From Falsiroseomonas oleicola (GTDB lineage Bacteria; Pseudomonadota; Alphaproteobacteria; Acetobacterales; Acetobacteraceae), in NCBI RefSeq assembly GCF_019029495.1, contig NZ_JAERQM010000002.1, positions 124,001-188,000 of the forward strand: a stretch of 64,000 bases of DNA, given 5' to 3'. The notes under the pieces are model-generated. The model was given only the letters and a program-made list of their open reading frames with translations, was not told where the DNA came from and did not search any database. The position numbers and the translations under genes are program-made. Position 1 is the stretch's first letter; the number at the start of each line of letters is the position of its first letter. Positions 52,976-61,605 of this stretch are shown piece after piece.

Positions 52976-53078
52976 CCGGCGGGCCGGTCACTTGACCGGT
53001 CCGAGCGGCCGCCGCGCCCAGTGGCGCGCAGCCAAGCGGCCGGGTCGGGGCACTGCCCCGACGCGCCGGCGCCTGAGG
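52976..53078. repeat. Intergenic palindromic repeat, single copy
   Basis: Shares GCCGCGCCCAGTGGCGCGCA and GCCAAGCGGCC with the 23259-23502 array and the end GGCGCCTGAGG with both other loci. It has its own hairpin GTCGGGGCACTGCCCCGAC. It fills the gap between convergent ccmB and amidohydrolase genes and ends 6 bp before the latter's stop codon. Confidence 0.8.
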
Positions 53079-53084
53079 CAGCTT

Positions 53085-54500
53085 CTACCGCCGGGTGCGG
53101 CCCCAGCCCGGCTCCTCCACCGCCATATGGCGCAGATTGGCGCGGTCGAGCATTGCATCCGTCTCCCGCCACGCCGCCGTCGCGATCTCCGTGCCGTCCA
53201 GATGCGGGCAGACGCGGTCGCGCATCAGCACCTGGCCGTCCACCACCACATCCAGCACATCCTGCCCATTGGCGAAGTAGACCACCCGCGCCACCGGCAT
53301 GTTCGCCGGCACCATATGCGGGGCGGAGAGGTCGACGGTGATGACATCCGCCTTCTTGCCCTCCTCCAGGCTGCCGATCTCATCGCCCAGGCCGAGGCCG
53401 CGCGCCGCGTCGATCGTCACCATCTCCAGCGCCTTGCCGGGCGGGATCATGGTCTCGTCGCGGAAATGGCGCTGGTGGTAGCGGATGCATTGGAACATGT
53501 GGCGGAACATGTCGCCTGAGCGGTCCGGCGCGGTGGCGTCGGAGCCGATCATCACGGTCACCCCGGCCTCCATCATCTTCGGCGCCGGGCAATAGCCGCG
53601 GACGGCGGCGATGGCCGAGGGGTTGTGCACCACGCTCGTCCCCGTCCGCACCAGCGTGTCGATATCCGCATCCGTCAGCTCGGTGCAGTGGCTGAGCCAG
53701 GCATCGGGGCCGAGCAGGCCGAACATGCGGTCCGCCAGCTCGATGCTGCCCTGGCGATGGCCATCCTGGTGGAAGGGCGCGCCGCGCGACCGCCCGGCTT
53801 CGCGGACCAGATGACCCTGGCGCTCGATCTCCTTCACCTTCGCCGGGTCGTGCTTCGCCTCCCGGTAGACCGGCATCAGGGTGGCCACCTTCACGCGGCC
53901 CTTGTTGTGCCAGCGCTCCACCCCGGCGGTGATGACATCGAGCTGCTGCTCGAAGCTCACCGGCCGTTCGACCCCATCGGGGCCGACATAGGGGCGGGGG
54001 AAGGGCGGGCGGGTCGGGCCGAGCACCAGCAGGCTGCGGATGCCCACCTCCTCCGTCGCCTCGGCATGGGCATCGGTGAAGGCGCGGTCGTCCACCCGGC
54101 CGATGCTGTCGCCGCCGCCGAGCAGGGAGACGCCGGTGGTGACGCCGAAGCGCAGCCGTTCATAGGCCGCGAGCTTCGCCTCCGCCCGCCAGAAGCTGGG
54201 CGGGGAGGCGAGGGTGTAGATGACACGGCAGGCCTCCATCCAGGCGGCGCTGTCATTGTTGCCGAGCGTCTTCACCAGGCCATGGCCCGCATGGGCATGG
54301 CCGTCGATCAGCCCGGGCAGCACGGCGCGGCCGCGCGCCTCGATCACCTGCTTCGCATGGGGATGCGCCAGTTCCACCGCCTCGGTCGGGCCGACGGCCT
54401 GGATGCGGCCATCCTTGATGGCGACGGCGCCATCCGGCAGCACGCGGCGCTGGGTGTCCATGGTGATGACGACGCCGCCGCGGATGAGAAGATCGGTCAT
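53085..54500 (-). CDS. Amidohydrolase family protein (chlorohydrolase/cytosine-deaminase-like)
   Basis: 471-residue metal-dependent hydrolase. The N-terminal small beta-domain (LLIRGGVVITMDTQRRVLPD) is followed by the metal motif PGLIDGHAHAGHG, a His-rich FHQDGHRQG, then WLSHCTELTDADID and the catalytic Asp in VMIGSDATAPDRSG. It belongs with the TrzN/AtzB/MtaD branch that deaminates or dechlorinates N-heterocycles; the substrate is unknown. It lies 95 bp downstream of an SBP_bac_5 gene on the same strand, and a perfect palindrome sits between them. Confidence 0.88.
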   Translation of the reverse strand: MTDLLIRGGVVITMDTQRRVLPDGAVAIKDGRIQAVGPTEAVELAHPHAKQVIEARGRAVLPGLIDGHAHAGHGLVKTLGNNDSAAWMEACRVIYTLASPPSFWRAEAKLAAYERLRFGVTTGVSLLGGGDSIGRVDDRAFTDAHAEATEEVGIRSLLVLGPTRPPFPRPYVGPDGVERPVSFEQQLDVITAGVERWHNKGRVKVATLMPVYREAKHDPAKVKEIERQGHLVREAGRSRGAPFHQDGHRQGSIELADRMFGLLGPDAWLSHCTELTDADIDTLVRTGTSVVHNPSAIAAVRGYCPAPKMMEAGVTVMIGSDATAPDRSGDMFRHMFQCIRYHQRHFRDETMIPPGKALEMVTIDAARGLGLGDEIGSLEEGKKADVITVDLSAPHMVPANMPVARVVYFANGQDVLDVVVDGQVLMRDRVCPHLDGTEIATAAWRETDAMLDRANLRHMAVEEPGWGRTRR

Positions 54501-54538
54501 GGAAGTCCCTTGAATGGGGGGTACTCAAATCGGCACGG

Positions 54539-54560
54539 CCCCCTCACCCGGGTGAGGGGG
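54539..54560. promoter_or_regulatory. Perfect 22-bp palindrome between binding-protein and amidohydrolase genes
   Basis: The centre is CACCCGGGTG, extended by CCCCCT on the left and AGGGGG on the right. It lies 35 bp past the binding-protein stop and 39 bp before the amidohydrolase start. It could be an operator or an attenuating hairpin; there is no U-run after it on the minus strand. Confidence 0.5.
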
Positions 54561-54595
54561 ACTTCGCGCGTCGAGAAAAAACGCAAGCGGCAGTC

Positions 54596-56179
54596 TCAAT
54601 CCACCTTCACCAGCCACAGCCGCAGCCGGTTGTCCGGCGCCTGGCGCAGGTCGATCCCCCGCCGGGACGCCCAGGCGATGGGCTGCTGGAACAGTGGGAT
54701 ATGGGCGATCTCGGACCGCTCGATCTGCAGCGCCTGGCGGATCAGGGCGCGGCGGCTGGTCTCGTCCGGGGCTTCCGCGGCCTGGGCCACCAGCGCGTCG
54801 AATTCCGCATTGGACCAGCGGCCGTAGTTCAGCCCGCCGGTGGTGCGGCTGTTGGTGCGCAGCACCTCGTTCAGCGTGGAATAGGCATCGGCCAGCGGCA
54901 GCCCGGCATGGCCCAGCATGTACATGGAGAAGTCGCGCGTCGCGGTGCGGCGGGACCAGATATTGGTGGGCTCCGACTGCAATTGCAGCCGGATGCCGAC
55001 CCGGGACAGCATGGCGGCCACCGCCTGGCAGGTGCGCTCGTCATTCACATAGCGGTCGTTCGGGCAGACGATGCCCACAGAGAAGCCGTTCGGGAATCCT
55101 GCCTCCGCCAGCAGGCGCCTCGACGCCTCTGGATCATAGGGCAGGCGCTCGTTCAGATCGGCCGGCGCGCCGGTCAGGAAGGGGCTGACCATCATGCCGG
55201 CGATCCAGGCCTTCTCGCGCATCACCGTTCGGCGCAGGGCGTTCACGTCGATGGCGCGGTAGATCGCCTCCCGCACCCGGCGATCCCGGAAGGGGTTCTG
55301 GCCGCGCACGTCGGAATAGAGCAGCTCGTCGCGCTCATAGTCGAAGCCGAGATAGATGGTCCGCAGCTCCGGCCCCTCGACCATCTGCACCCGCTGGTCC
55401 TGCAGCAGGCGCGGGATGTCCTGAAGCGGCACCTCCACATTCGCGTCGATGGCGCCCGACAGCAGGCTCGCCGTGCGCGTCGCGGCGCTGCGGATCGGCT
55501 GGAAGTTTACTCGAGTTAGGTTGTGCACGGGCGTATCCCACCAGCGTGCATGGGGTTCCAGCACCGTGCGTTCATCCGGCCGGCGCTCCGTGATGCGGAA
55601 GGGGCCGGTGCCATTGGCGGTGCGGGTCGCGCCCGATTCCTGCTGCGAGGACAGGTTGGCCGCATTCTCCGCATTGTTCGCCCGCGACCAGCCCTCATCC
55701 ATCATGAAGAACTGGGTGATGGAGGCGAGCAGGATCGGGAAGGGGCGGTGCGTCTCGATCTCGATCGTGTGGCTGTCGAGCTTCCGGACCTCCTTGATCG
55801 CGCCCAGCAGCCCACGCGCCAGGGACCCCGGCCCGTTCACCCGCGCCCAGGTGAACAGCACGTCGTCCGCGTCGAAGCTCTCCCCATTATGGAAGACCAC
55901 CCCGCGGCGGAGGTTGAAGCGCCAGACCGTGGGGCTGGTGCGTTCCCAGCTTTCGGCGAGCGCCGGCTCGATCTCGATGCGGTCATTGTGCCGCACCAGC
56001 GCCTCATAGACATTGCCGAGGAAGGTATTGGTGAAGGTGTTGTTGGAGGAATGCGGATCCAGCGTCAGCACATCCGCATTATAGGCCCAGGTGAAGGACT
56101 TCGCGGCCGCCGGCGCGGCCCCCATTGCAGCCATGGCGAGGCCGCCGGCGAGCAGGGCGGCAAGGGCAAGCGGGCGCAT
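54596..56179 (-). CDS. ABC transporter substrate-binding protein (SBP_bac_5 family)
   Basis: 527-residue periplasmic binding protein for peptides or similar solutes. The signal peptide MRPLALAALLAGGLAMAAMG ends near APAAA. Mature-protein hallmarks are ADVLTLDPHSSNN, EALVRHNDRIEIEPALAESW, VVFHNGESFDADDVLFTW and DRRVREAIYRAIDVNAL. No permease or ATPase genes accompany it. The only neighbour on its strand is the amidohydrolase gene downstream, which suggests that the ligand is that enzyme's substrate (inference). Divergent from the SIMPL gene. Confidence 0.9.
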   Translation of the reverse strand: MRPLALAALLAGGLAMAAMGAAPAAAKSFTWAYNADVLTLDPHSSNNTFTNTFLGNVYEALVRHNDRIEIEPALAESWERTSPTVWRFNLRRGVVFHNGESFDADDVLFTWARVNGPGSLARGLLGAIKEVRKLDSHTIEIETHRPFPILLASITQFFMMDEGWSRANNAENAANLSSQQESGATRTANGTGPFRITERRPDERTVLEPHARWWDTPVHNLTRVNFQPIRSAATRTASLLSGAIDANVEVPLQDIPRLLQDQRVQMVEGPELRTIYLGFDYERDELLYSDVRGQNPFRDRRVREAIYRAIDVNALRRTVMREKAWIAGMMVSPFLTGAPADLNERLPYDPEASRRLLAEAGFPNGFSVGIVCPNDRYVNDERTCQAVAAMLSRVGIRLQLQSEPTNIWSRRTATRDFSMYMLGHAGLPLADAYSTLNEVLRTNSRTTGGLNYGRWSNAEFDALVAQAAEAPDETSRRALIRQALQIERSEIAHIPLFQQPIAWASRRGIDLRQAPDNRLRLWLVKVD

Positions 56180-56319
56180 GGCGGGGGCTCTCCGGGGAGG
56201 GGGGTCGCGGCGGTCAGCCTCCTTCCGCATCGCGCAGGCGTCAATCGCATTCCGGCGCCATGCCGCTGTCCCGCCACGAAAAATCACCATCTTCGCAGGA
56301 TCACCGAGGGGTAATCCGT

Positions 56320-57024
56320 ATGCTGCATCCGATCCGCGCCTTGGCCATCTCCACACTGCTGCTGGCGCCCCCCGCCTTGGCCCAAACCGCCTTGGCCCAG
56401 CCCGCCGGCCTGTCCGAGACCACGCTGCACATCGCCGAGACCGCCGAAGTCACCCGCGCGCCCAATGAAGTGGTGGCCGTGCTGCGTGCCGAATCCCGCG
56501 CCGGCACCGCCGCCGCCGCCCAGGATGCGGTGAACCGCGCCATCGCCGCCGCCGTTGCCCGTGCCCAGGGCAGCAACGGCGTGCAGGTCTCGACCGGCGG
56601 CTACTGGACCGCGCGGGTGGAGGAAGCCCGCGCCTGGCAGGCCAGCCAGACCCTGACCCTGCGCGGCGCCGCCGCCCCCGCCTTGCTGGAACTGGTCGGC
56701 GCGCTGCAGGGCCAGGGCCTGGCCCTGGCCTCGCTCGACTGGACCCTGACGCGGGAGGCCGCCCGCACGGCGCGGGAGGAAGCCTCCCGCCTCGCCCTCG
56801 AATCGCTGCAACGCCGCGCCGGGGCCATCGCCACCCAGCTCGGCCTGCATCTGGTCGGGCTGCGGGAGGTGCGAATCGACGTGCCGGATCGCGCGCCGCG
56901 CCCGATGATGGCCATGGCCGCCCGCGGCAGCAGCCTGTCCTCCGCCGCCCCGCCCGTCGCCGTCGCCGAGGATACGGTGGTGACCGCGACGGTGGAGGCG
57001 GTGGCGGTGCTGCGCGCGCGCTGA
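56320..57024 (+). CDS. Exported SIMPL-domain protein (DUF541)
   Basis: 234 residues with a signal peptide MLHPIRALAISTLLLAPPALA. The SIMPL/DUF541 pattern is visible in LHIAETAEVTRAPNEVVAVL, VSTGGYWTARVEEARAWQAS and LASLDWTLTREAARTAREE, ending VTATVEAVAVLRAR. Family members form periplasmic oligomers of unclear function. GAGGGG lies 9 bases before the ATG. Divergent from the binding-protein gene. Confidence 0.83.
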   Translation: MLHPIRALAISTLLLAPPALAQTALAQPAGLSETTLHIAETAEVTRAPNEVVAVLRAESRAGTAAAAQDAVNRAIAAAVARAQGSNGVQVSTGGYWTARVEEARAWQASQTLTLRGAAAPALLELVGALQGQGLALASLDWTLTREAARTAREEASRLALESLQRRAGAIATQLGLHLVGLREVRIDVPDRAPRPMMAMAARGSSLSSAAPPVAVAEDTVVTATVEAVAVLRAR

Positions 57025-57198
57025 AACCTTCATGATCTTGCGGCGTGCCCCCGCTCCGGCGGCGTTTTTTTGCGCCCCAGACCAAGACGGTATGCGAAAC
57101 TGGCGCGCCGCCCGCCCAAAAACGCATTGCGGCCCTGCCGATTGCGTGGCTGCACAGCGGCTGCTTATGCGCTAGACCCACGGGATGGTGGCAACTCC

Positions 57199-57612
57199 AT
57201 GACGGAAACTATTCAAATGGGTGTCGTAATCGGGGAGGTCGCACGCAAGCTGGGCTACCGCCCTGGCATGGCTTGTGCAGTTCTTGGCAACCCCCCGGGG
57301 ATGACCTTCGGCCTTCCAAACGGAGCAACCGCGGCGGCGGACCTCATCCTCGCCTTCGCGGCGGACAAGGTGGCACTCCGCGCCATCGCGCCCCGCGCCC
57401 TCAACCTCTACGGCATCGGCGCCCGCCTCTGGCTCGCCTATCCGAAGAAAACCGGCCCGGTCCGCTCCGACCTCGACCGCGACCACGGCTGGGACCCGCT
57501 GACCACCGAAGGCCTGCTGCCCGTCACCCAGGTCGCCCTGGACGACACCTGGTCCGCCCTGCGCTTCCGGTTCCGCGAGGAAATCCCGAAAGTCATGCGC
57601 GCCGGGTCCTGA
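57199..57612 (+). CDS. DUF3052-family protein
   Basis: 137 residues, cytoplasmic. Matches the DUF3052 layout: ARKLGYRPGMACAVLGNPPG, then ARLWLAYPKKTGPVRSDLDR, GWDPLTTEGL and VALDDTWSALRFRFR near the end. The function of the family is unknown. The ATG at 57199 is the first that gives a compact domain. The 174 bp upstream have a T-run (57064-57070) but no feature I can name. Confidence 0.75.
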   Translation: MTETIQMGVVIGEVARKLGYRPGMACAVLGNPPGMTFGLPNGATAAADLILAFAADKVALRAIAPRALNLYGIGARLWLAYPKKTGPVRSDLDRDHGWDPLTTEGLLPVTQVALDDTWSALRFRFREEIPKVMRAGS

Positions 57613-57754
57613 ACATTGCCGAAGCCGTCAGCCCCACCGCTGACGGCTCCGCCAATGCGTCAGCCACCCCTCCGCGTCACGGCATTTCCCTCCGGCATGA
57701 GGCTGCGGTAACCTGCGAGGATTGCGCCCAGCCCGGCGCCCGACCGGATCCCGC

Positions 57755-58555
57755 ATGACCCAAAGCCGCAGCCCGGCCAGCCCGATGCCAGCAGCAGCAC
57801 GCCCCAGCCTGCCCACAGGTCCGCGGCCCGCGGCCCCCGACCTCAACCGCAGCGCGGTCGCCCGCTACCTGCAACTCGCCACCCTGTTCCGCCGCCGCGT
57901 CGAACAAGGCATCTGGCTGCCCGGCACCCAGATCCCCACCGTGGACGACCTTGCCGCCGAATACGGCGTCGCCCGCGCCACCATCCGCCAGGCGCTCGAC
58001 CAGCTCGCCGGTGAAGGCCTGATCGAACGCTTCCGCGCCAAAGGCACCTTCGTCAGCACCACACCCCCGCAACGCCTGTGGTGCGACGTCGAAACCGACT
58101 GGAACGGCCTGCTCCGCTCCCGCGAAGGCGCCCATATCGAAATCCTCTCCGACACCCCGGGACAAGACCCGCAATCCCTGCCCGCCAGCGAAGGCCTGCC
58201 CGCACCCCTCTACCGCCACCTCCGCCGCCGCCACTGGCGCGACAACCAACCCTTCCTCCTCGCCGACGTCTGGCTGGACGAACGCCTCTCCCCCCAAATC
58301 ACCACCGAAGACCTGACCACCAAAACCGCGCTCCGCCTGGTCGCCAGCATCCCCGGCGTGCGTATCGCACAAGCCCGCCAAACCCTGACCATCGGCGCCG
58401 CCGACGTCGAAGCGGCCGCCCAACTCCACATCCCCCTGAACGCCCCCATCGCCCACGTCCACCGCCTGGCCATCGACCCCGACGGCACCCTCCTCCTCAT
58501 CGCCAACGGCACCTACCGCGGCGACATGGTGCGCATCGACGTCAAGCTGCGGTAA
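57755..58555 (+). CDS. GntR-family transcriptional regulator (HutC subfamily, UTRA domain)
   Basis: 266 residues. The winged-helix N-terminal domain (about 30-105) has YLQLATLFRRRVEQGIWLPG, then IPTVDDLAAEYGVARATIRQ, ALDQLAGEGLIERFRAKGTF. The C-terminal UTRA domain (about 125-260) has YRHLRRRHWRDNQPFLLADV and ends AHVHRLAIDPDGTLLLIANG. UTRA domains bind small effectors such as sugars or histidine-pathway metabolites. The regulated operon is not obvious, as no catabolic genes adjoin. An ATG at 57722 is an alternative start. Confidence 0.87.
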   Translation: MTQSRSPASPMPAAARPSLPTGPRPAAPDLNRSAVARYLQLATLFRRRVEQGIWLPGTQIPTVDDLAAEYGVARATIRQALDQLAGEGLIERFRAKGTFVSTTPPQRLWCDVETDWNGLLRSREGAHIEILSDTPGQDPQSLPASEGLPAPLYRHLRRRHWRDNQPFLLADVWLDERLSPQITTEDLTTKTALRLVASIPGVRIAQARQTLTIGAADVEAAAQLHIPLNAPIAHVHRLAIDPDGTLLLIANGTYRGDMVRIDVKLR

Positions 58556-58588
58556 GGCCGGGGGAAGGTCGGCGCTGGTTGTTTGCAA

Positions 58589-58804
58589 GGAGGGCTCCGC
58601 CCTCCCTGCACCCTCCCGCGAAGGGGCAGTGGCCCCTTCGAACCCAGGGATGAGGGGCAGGATGGAGGAGGGGCATGGCGGAAGCGTCGGGCCAGGCGGT
58701 CGCGCCTTGCCCCTCCTCCATCCTGCCCCTTAACGGGATCCCAAAGGGACCACTGTCCCTTTGGCGGGGATCGGACGCATGCGTCCGATGGGGGCAGCGC
58801 CCCC
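58589..58804. repeat. Inverted pair of hairpin-rich repeat elements between convergent genes
   Basis: Left half: hairpins at 58589-58605 (7-bp stem) and 58620-58639 (8-bp stem). Centre: a perfect 23-bp inverted repeat, 58653-58675 with 58708-58730. Right half: hairpin 58741-58764 (10-bp stem), the 20-bp palindrome ATCGGACGCATGCGTCCGAT (58770-58789), and hairpin 58790-58804. The right half read on the minus strand has the same order as the left half. It fills most of the 279-bp gap between gntR and uvrD and could terminate both. Confidence 0.82.
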
Positions 58805-58834
58805 TGCAATCACCAGCGCGACCTACCCCCGGGC

Positions 58835-61081
58835 CTAAACCTCGCTTGCCTTCGACACGAACCGGTCGAGGACGCGTTTGGGGCCGCTGTGGTCGAAGGT
58901 GATGTCCAGGCGGTCTTCGTCGATGTCGGTGATGGTGCCGTAGCCGAATTTCTGGTGGAAGACGCGTTCGCCTTTGGTGAGGGCGGTGTCGCGGGCGGGG
59001 CGTTCGCGTTGGTCCCAGGGGTTCACTTCGGTCAGGCGGGGGCGGCGGGCGAGCAGGCCTTGGCTGCCGAGGAAGACGCTGGGGGTGTCGGCCATGCGGT
59101 TCGCGCGGCTGGTGGATTGGCCTTCGCGGGTGATGGCGTCTTCCGGCAGTTCGTCGAGGAAGCGGGAGGGGATGGAGGAGGTCCAGTTGCCGTAGATCTG
59201 GCGGTTGGCGGCGTGGCTGATGATGGCGGTGCGCCGGGCGCGGGTGATGCCGACATAGGCCAGGCGTCGTTCTTCCTCGAGCGCCTTGTCGCCGCCTTCG
59301 TCGAGCGAGCGTTGGGAGGGGAAGAGTCCTTCTTCCCAGCCGGGCAGGAAGACGGTGTCGAATTCCAGGCCCTTGGCGGCGTGGAGCGTCATGAGCTGGA
59401 CGCGTTCGGCTTCGGCGTTCTCGTCGGTTTCCATGACCAGGGCGACGTGGTCGAGGAAGCCGGCGAGGGTCTGGTAGTCGCCGAGGGCGCGCTCCAGTTC
59501 CCTGAGGTTTTCCAGGCGGCCGGGGGCTTCGGGGCTGCGGTCGAGTTTCCACATTTCTCTGTAGCCGGATTCGTCCAGCATGGTCTCGGCGGCGACGACG
59601 TGGCCCTCCTTCTCATTCACCTGCCGCCAGCGGACGAAGCCGCGCATGAGTTCGCGGAGTGCGGCGCGGGGTTTCGGCTTGAGGGTGTCGGTCTCGGCGA
59701 TGCGTTCGGCGGCGAGGGCCAGGGGAATGTTCTCGGCGCGGGCGGCCTGGTGCAACGTGCGCATGCCGCTGTCGCCGAGGCCGCGCTTCGGCGTGTTGAC
59801 GATGCGCTCAAACGCCAGGTCGTCGGCCGGTTGGTGCAGGATTCGGAGATAGGCCATGGCGTCGCGGATTTCCGCGCGCTCGTAGAATTTCAGCCCGCCG
59901 ACCACACGGTAGGGCAGGCCGAGGGTGATGAGGCGTTCCTCAAAACTGCGGGTCTGGGCGTTGGCGCGGACGAGGATGGCGAATTCGGAGAGCGGGTGGC
60001 CCTTGCGCTGCGCCTGCTCGATCCGCTCGCCCACCATGCGGGCCTCTTCCACGCTGTCCCAGAGCGAGACGACGCGGACATTCTCCCCTTCCGCATCCTT
60101 GCGGCCGGGGCGCAGCGTCTTGCCGAGGCGCCCGGCATTGCGGGCGATCAGCCCGGCGGCGGCGGCGAGGATGGGCTTGGTGGAGCGGTAGTTGGATTCC
60201 AGCCGGACGATTCGGGCGCCAGGAAAGTCCTTCTCAAATCGAAGAATATTTTCGATCTCGGCGCCGCGCCAGGAATAGATCGACTGGTCGTCGTCGCCGA
60301 CGCAGCAGATGTTTCTCTGATTCGGGTCCTCGTTCTGGGCGAGCAGGCGCAGCCAGAGGTACTGGACCAGGTTGGTGTCCTGGTATTCGTCCACCAGGAT
60401 GTAGCGGAAACTGCGGTGGTACTCGGCCAGGATATCGGCGCGGGTGCGCAGGATTTCGGTGACGTGCAGCAGCAGGTCGCCGAAATCCGCGGCGTTCAGC
60501 TCGATCAGCCGGCGCTGATAGGCCTCATACAGGGATCGGGCGCGGTTGTTGGCGTAGTCCGAATCCTCGGCCGGCGTGATCCGCGCCGGGGTCAGGCCGC
60601 GGTCCTTCCAGCGCTGGATCACGGCCATCAGCCCCTGGGCTGGCCAGCGCTTGCTGTCGATGCCGCCGGCGGCTTCCATGATCTGCTTCAGCAGCCGCAT
60701 CTGGTCGTCGGTGTCGAGGATGGTGAAGTTGGACTTCAGCCCGACGATCTCCGCATGCCGCCGCAGCATGCGGGCGCACAGCGCGTGGAAGGTGCCGAGC
60801 CAGAGGCCATCCGCCGGCTGGCCGAGGATGGTGGCGACGCGTTCGCGCATCTCCCGCGCCGCCTTGTTGGTGAAGGTCACGGCCAGCACCTGCCAGGGGC
60901 GGGCGCGGCCGGTCATCAGCAGATGGGCGAAGCGGGTGGTCAGCACGCTGGTCTTGCCGGTGCCGGCGCCGGCCAGCACCAGCAGCGGCCCGTCCAGCGT
61001 TTCCACCGCCAGGCGCTGTTCCGGGTTGAGCCGCGCCAGGTAGTCGGGCTGGGTCGTCGGCTGGCTCCCAGGGGAGCTCAT
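58835..61081 (-). CDS. uvrD: UvrD/PcrA-type DNA helicase
   Basis: 748-residue superfamily-1A helicase. Motif I is LVLAGAGTGKTSVLTTRFAH, followed by AVTFTNKAAREMRERV, motif II ILVDEYQDTN, motif III CVGDDDQSIYSWRGAEI, motif IV VRLESNYRSTKPIL and motif V/VI LMTLHAAKGLEFD with RRLAYVGITRARR. A C-terminal Tudor-like module (FHQKFGYGTITDIDEDRLDI) is typical of PcrA/UvrD. It unwinds DNA in excision and mismatch repair. The start overlaps the pentapeptide gene stop (ATGA), which places it under the LexA-controlled promoter further upstream. Confidence 0.93.
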   Translation of the reverse strand: MSSPGSQPTTQPDYLARLNPEQRLAVETLDGPLLVLAGAGTGKTSVLTTRFAHLLMTGRARPWQVLAVTFTNKAAREMRERVATILGQPADGLWLGTFHALCARMLRRHAEIVGLKSNFTILDTDDQMRLLKQIMEAAGGIDSKRWPAQGLMAVIQRWKDRGLTPARITPAEDSDYANNRARSLYEAYQRRLIELNAADFGDLLLHVTEILRTRADILAEYHRSFRYILVDEYQDTNLVQYLWLRLLAQNEDPNQRNICCVGDDDQSIYSWRGAEIENILRFEKDFPGARIVRLESNYRSTKPILAAAAGLIARNAGRLGKTLRPGRKDAEGENVRVVSLWDSVEEARMVGERIEQAQRKGHPLSEFAILVRANAQTRSFEERLITLGLPYRVVGGLKFYERAEIRDAMAYLRILHQPADDLAFERIVNTPKRGLGDSGMRTLHQAARAENIPLALAAERIAETDTLKPKPRAALRELMRGFVRWRQVNEKEGHVVAAETMLDESGYREMWKLDRSPEAPGRLENLRELERALGDYQTLAGFLDHVALVMETDENAEAERVQLMTLHAAKGLEFDTVFLPGWEEGLFPSQRSLDEGGDKALEEERRLAYVGITRARRTAIISHAANRQIYGNWTSSIPSRFLDELPEDAITREGQSTSRANRMADTPSVFLGSQGLLARRPRLTEVNPWDQRERPARDTALTKGERVFHQKFGYGTITDIDEDRLDITFDHSGPKRVLDRFVSKASEV

Positions 61082-61599
61082 TGACAGGAGCCCACGGAGC
61101 CGGCGGCGCAGATCCGCGTGCCATCGGTCCAGGTGGCGCCGTCCAGGATCACCCCGGTGAAATCGGTGCCGCCCAGCATGGCGCCGGTCAGGTCCGCCTG
61201 CGTCAGATCGGCGCGGTACAGCCGGGCCCGGCGCAGATCGGCGCGGATCAGCTTGGCGCCGCGCAGCGTGGCCCGGGTGAAATCCGCCTCCCGCAGTGTC
61301 GCGCCGGTGAAGTCGGCGCCGTTGAGGTCGGAGGAGACGAAGCGCACATAGGACCCCTCGACCCCGGCCAGATTGGCGCCGACAAGCTGGACCCGCTGGA
61401 GCGAGGCGTCGCGCAGCTGCATGCCGGCGAGGTTGGCATTGCTGAGGTCCCGCCCGTCCAGGCTGCAGCGCCGCCAATCCACCCCCGCGCCGGGCGGGTC
61501 GGTGCAGGCGGCCTGGGCCGGCGCGGCGCCGAGCCCGGCGGACAGCGCCAGAAGGGTGAAAAACAGGATGGCAAACCGGGTGTGATGACGGGGGCGCAC
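61078..61599 (-). CDS. Exported pentapeptide-repeat protein, LexA-controlled
   Basis: 173 residues. The GTG at 61599 gives a clean signal peptide (MRPRHHTRFAILFFTLLALS to APAQA). From about residue 45 the protein is a run of A(D/N)LxX units such as LSNANLAGMQL, LNGADFTGATL and LYRADLTQADLTGAML, which fold as a right-handed quadrilateral helix. A longer form from ATG 61668 would cover the promoter and LexA box, so it was not chosen. The predicted transcription start coincides with the GTG, so the mRNA may be leaderless. Its stop is coupled to uvrD. The function is unknown; being exported, it is unlikely to act like gyrase-protecting Qnr. Confidence 0.78.
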   Translation of the reverse strand: MRPRHHTRFAILFFTLLALSAGLGAAPAQAACTDPPGAGVDWRRCSLDGRDLSNANLAGMQLRDASLQRVQLVGANLAGVEGSYVRFVSSDLNGADFTGATLREADFTRATLRGAKLIRADLRRARLYRADLTQADLTGAMLGGTDFTGVILDGATWTDGTRICAAGSVGSCQ

Positions 61600-61605
61600 C
61601 CTCGC

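Noticed and set aside
58770-58789. 20-bp palindrome considered as an operator of the adjacent GntR regulator
   Set aside because: It lies downstream of the gntR stop, between convergent genes, and is one part of an ordered hairpin array rather than a promoter element.
58583-61084. An 833-codon plus-strand open frame opposite uvrD
   Set aside because: It begins inside the hairpin array and is antisense to all helicase motifs; no protein features.
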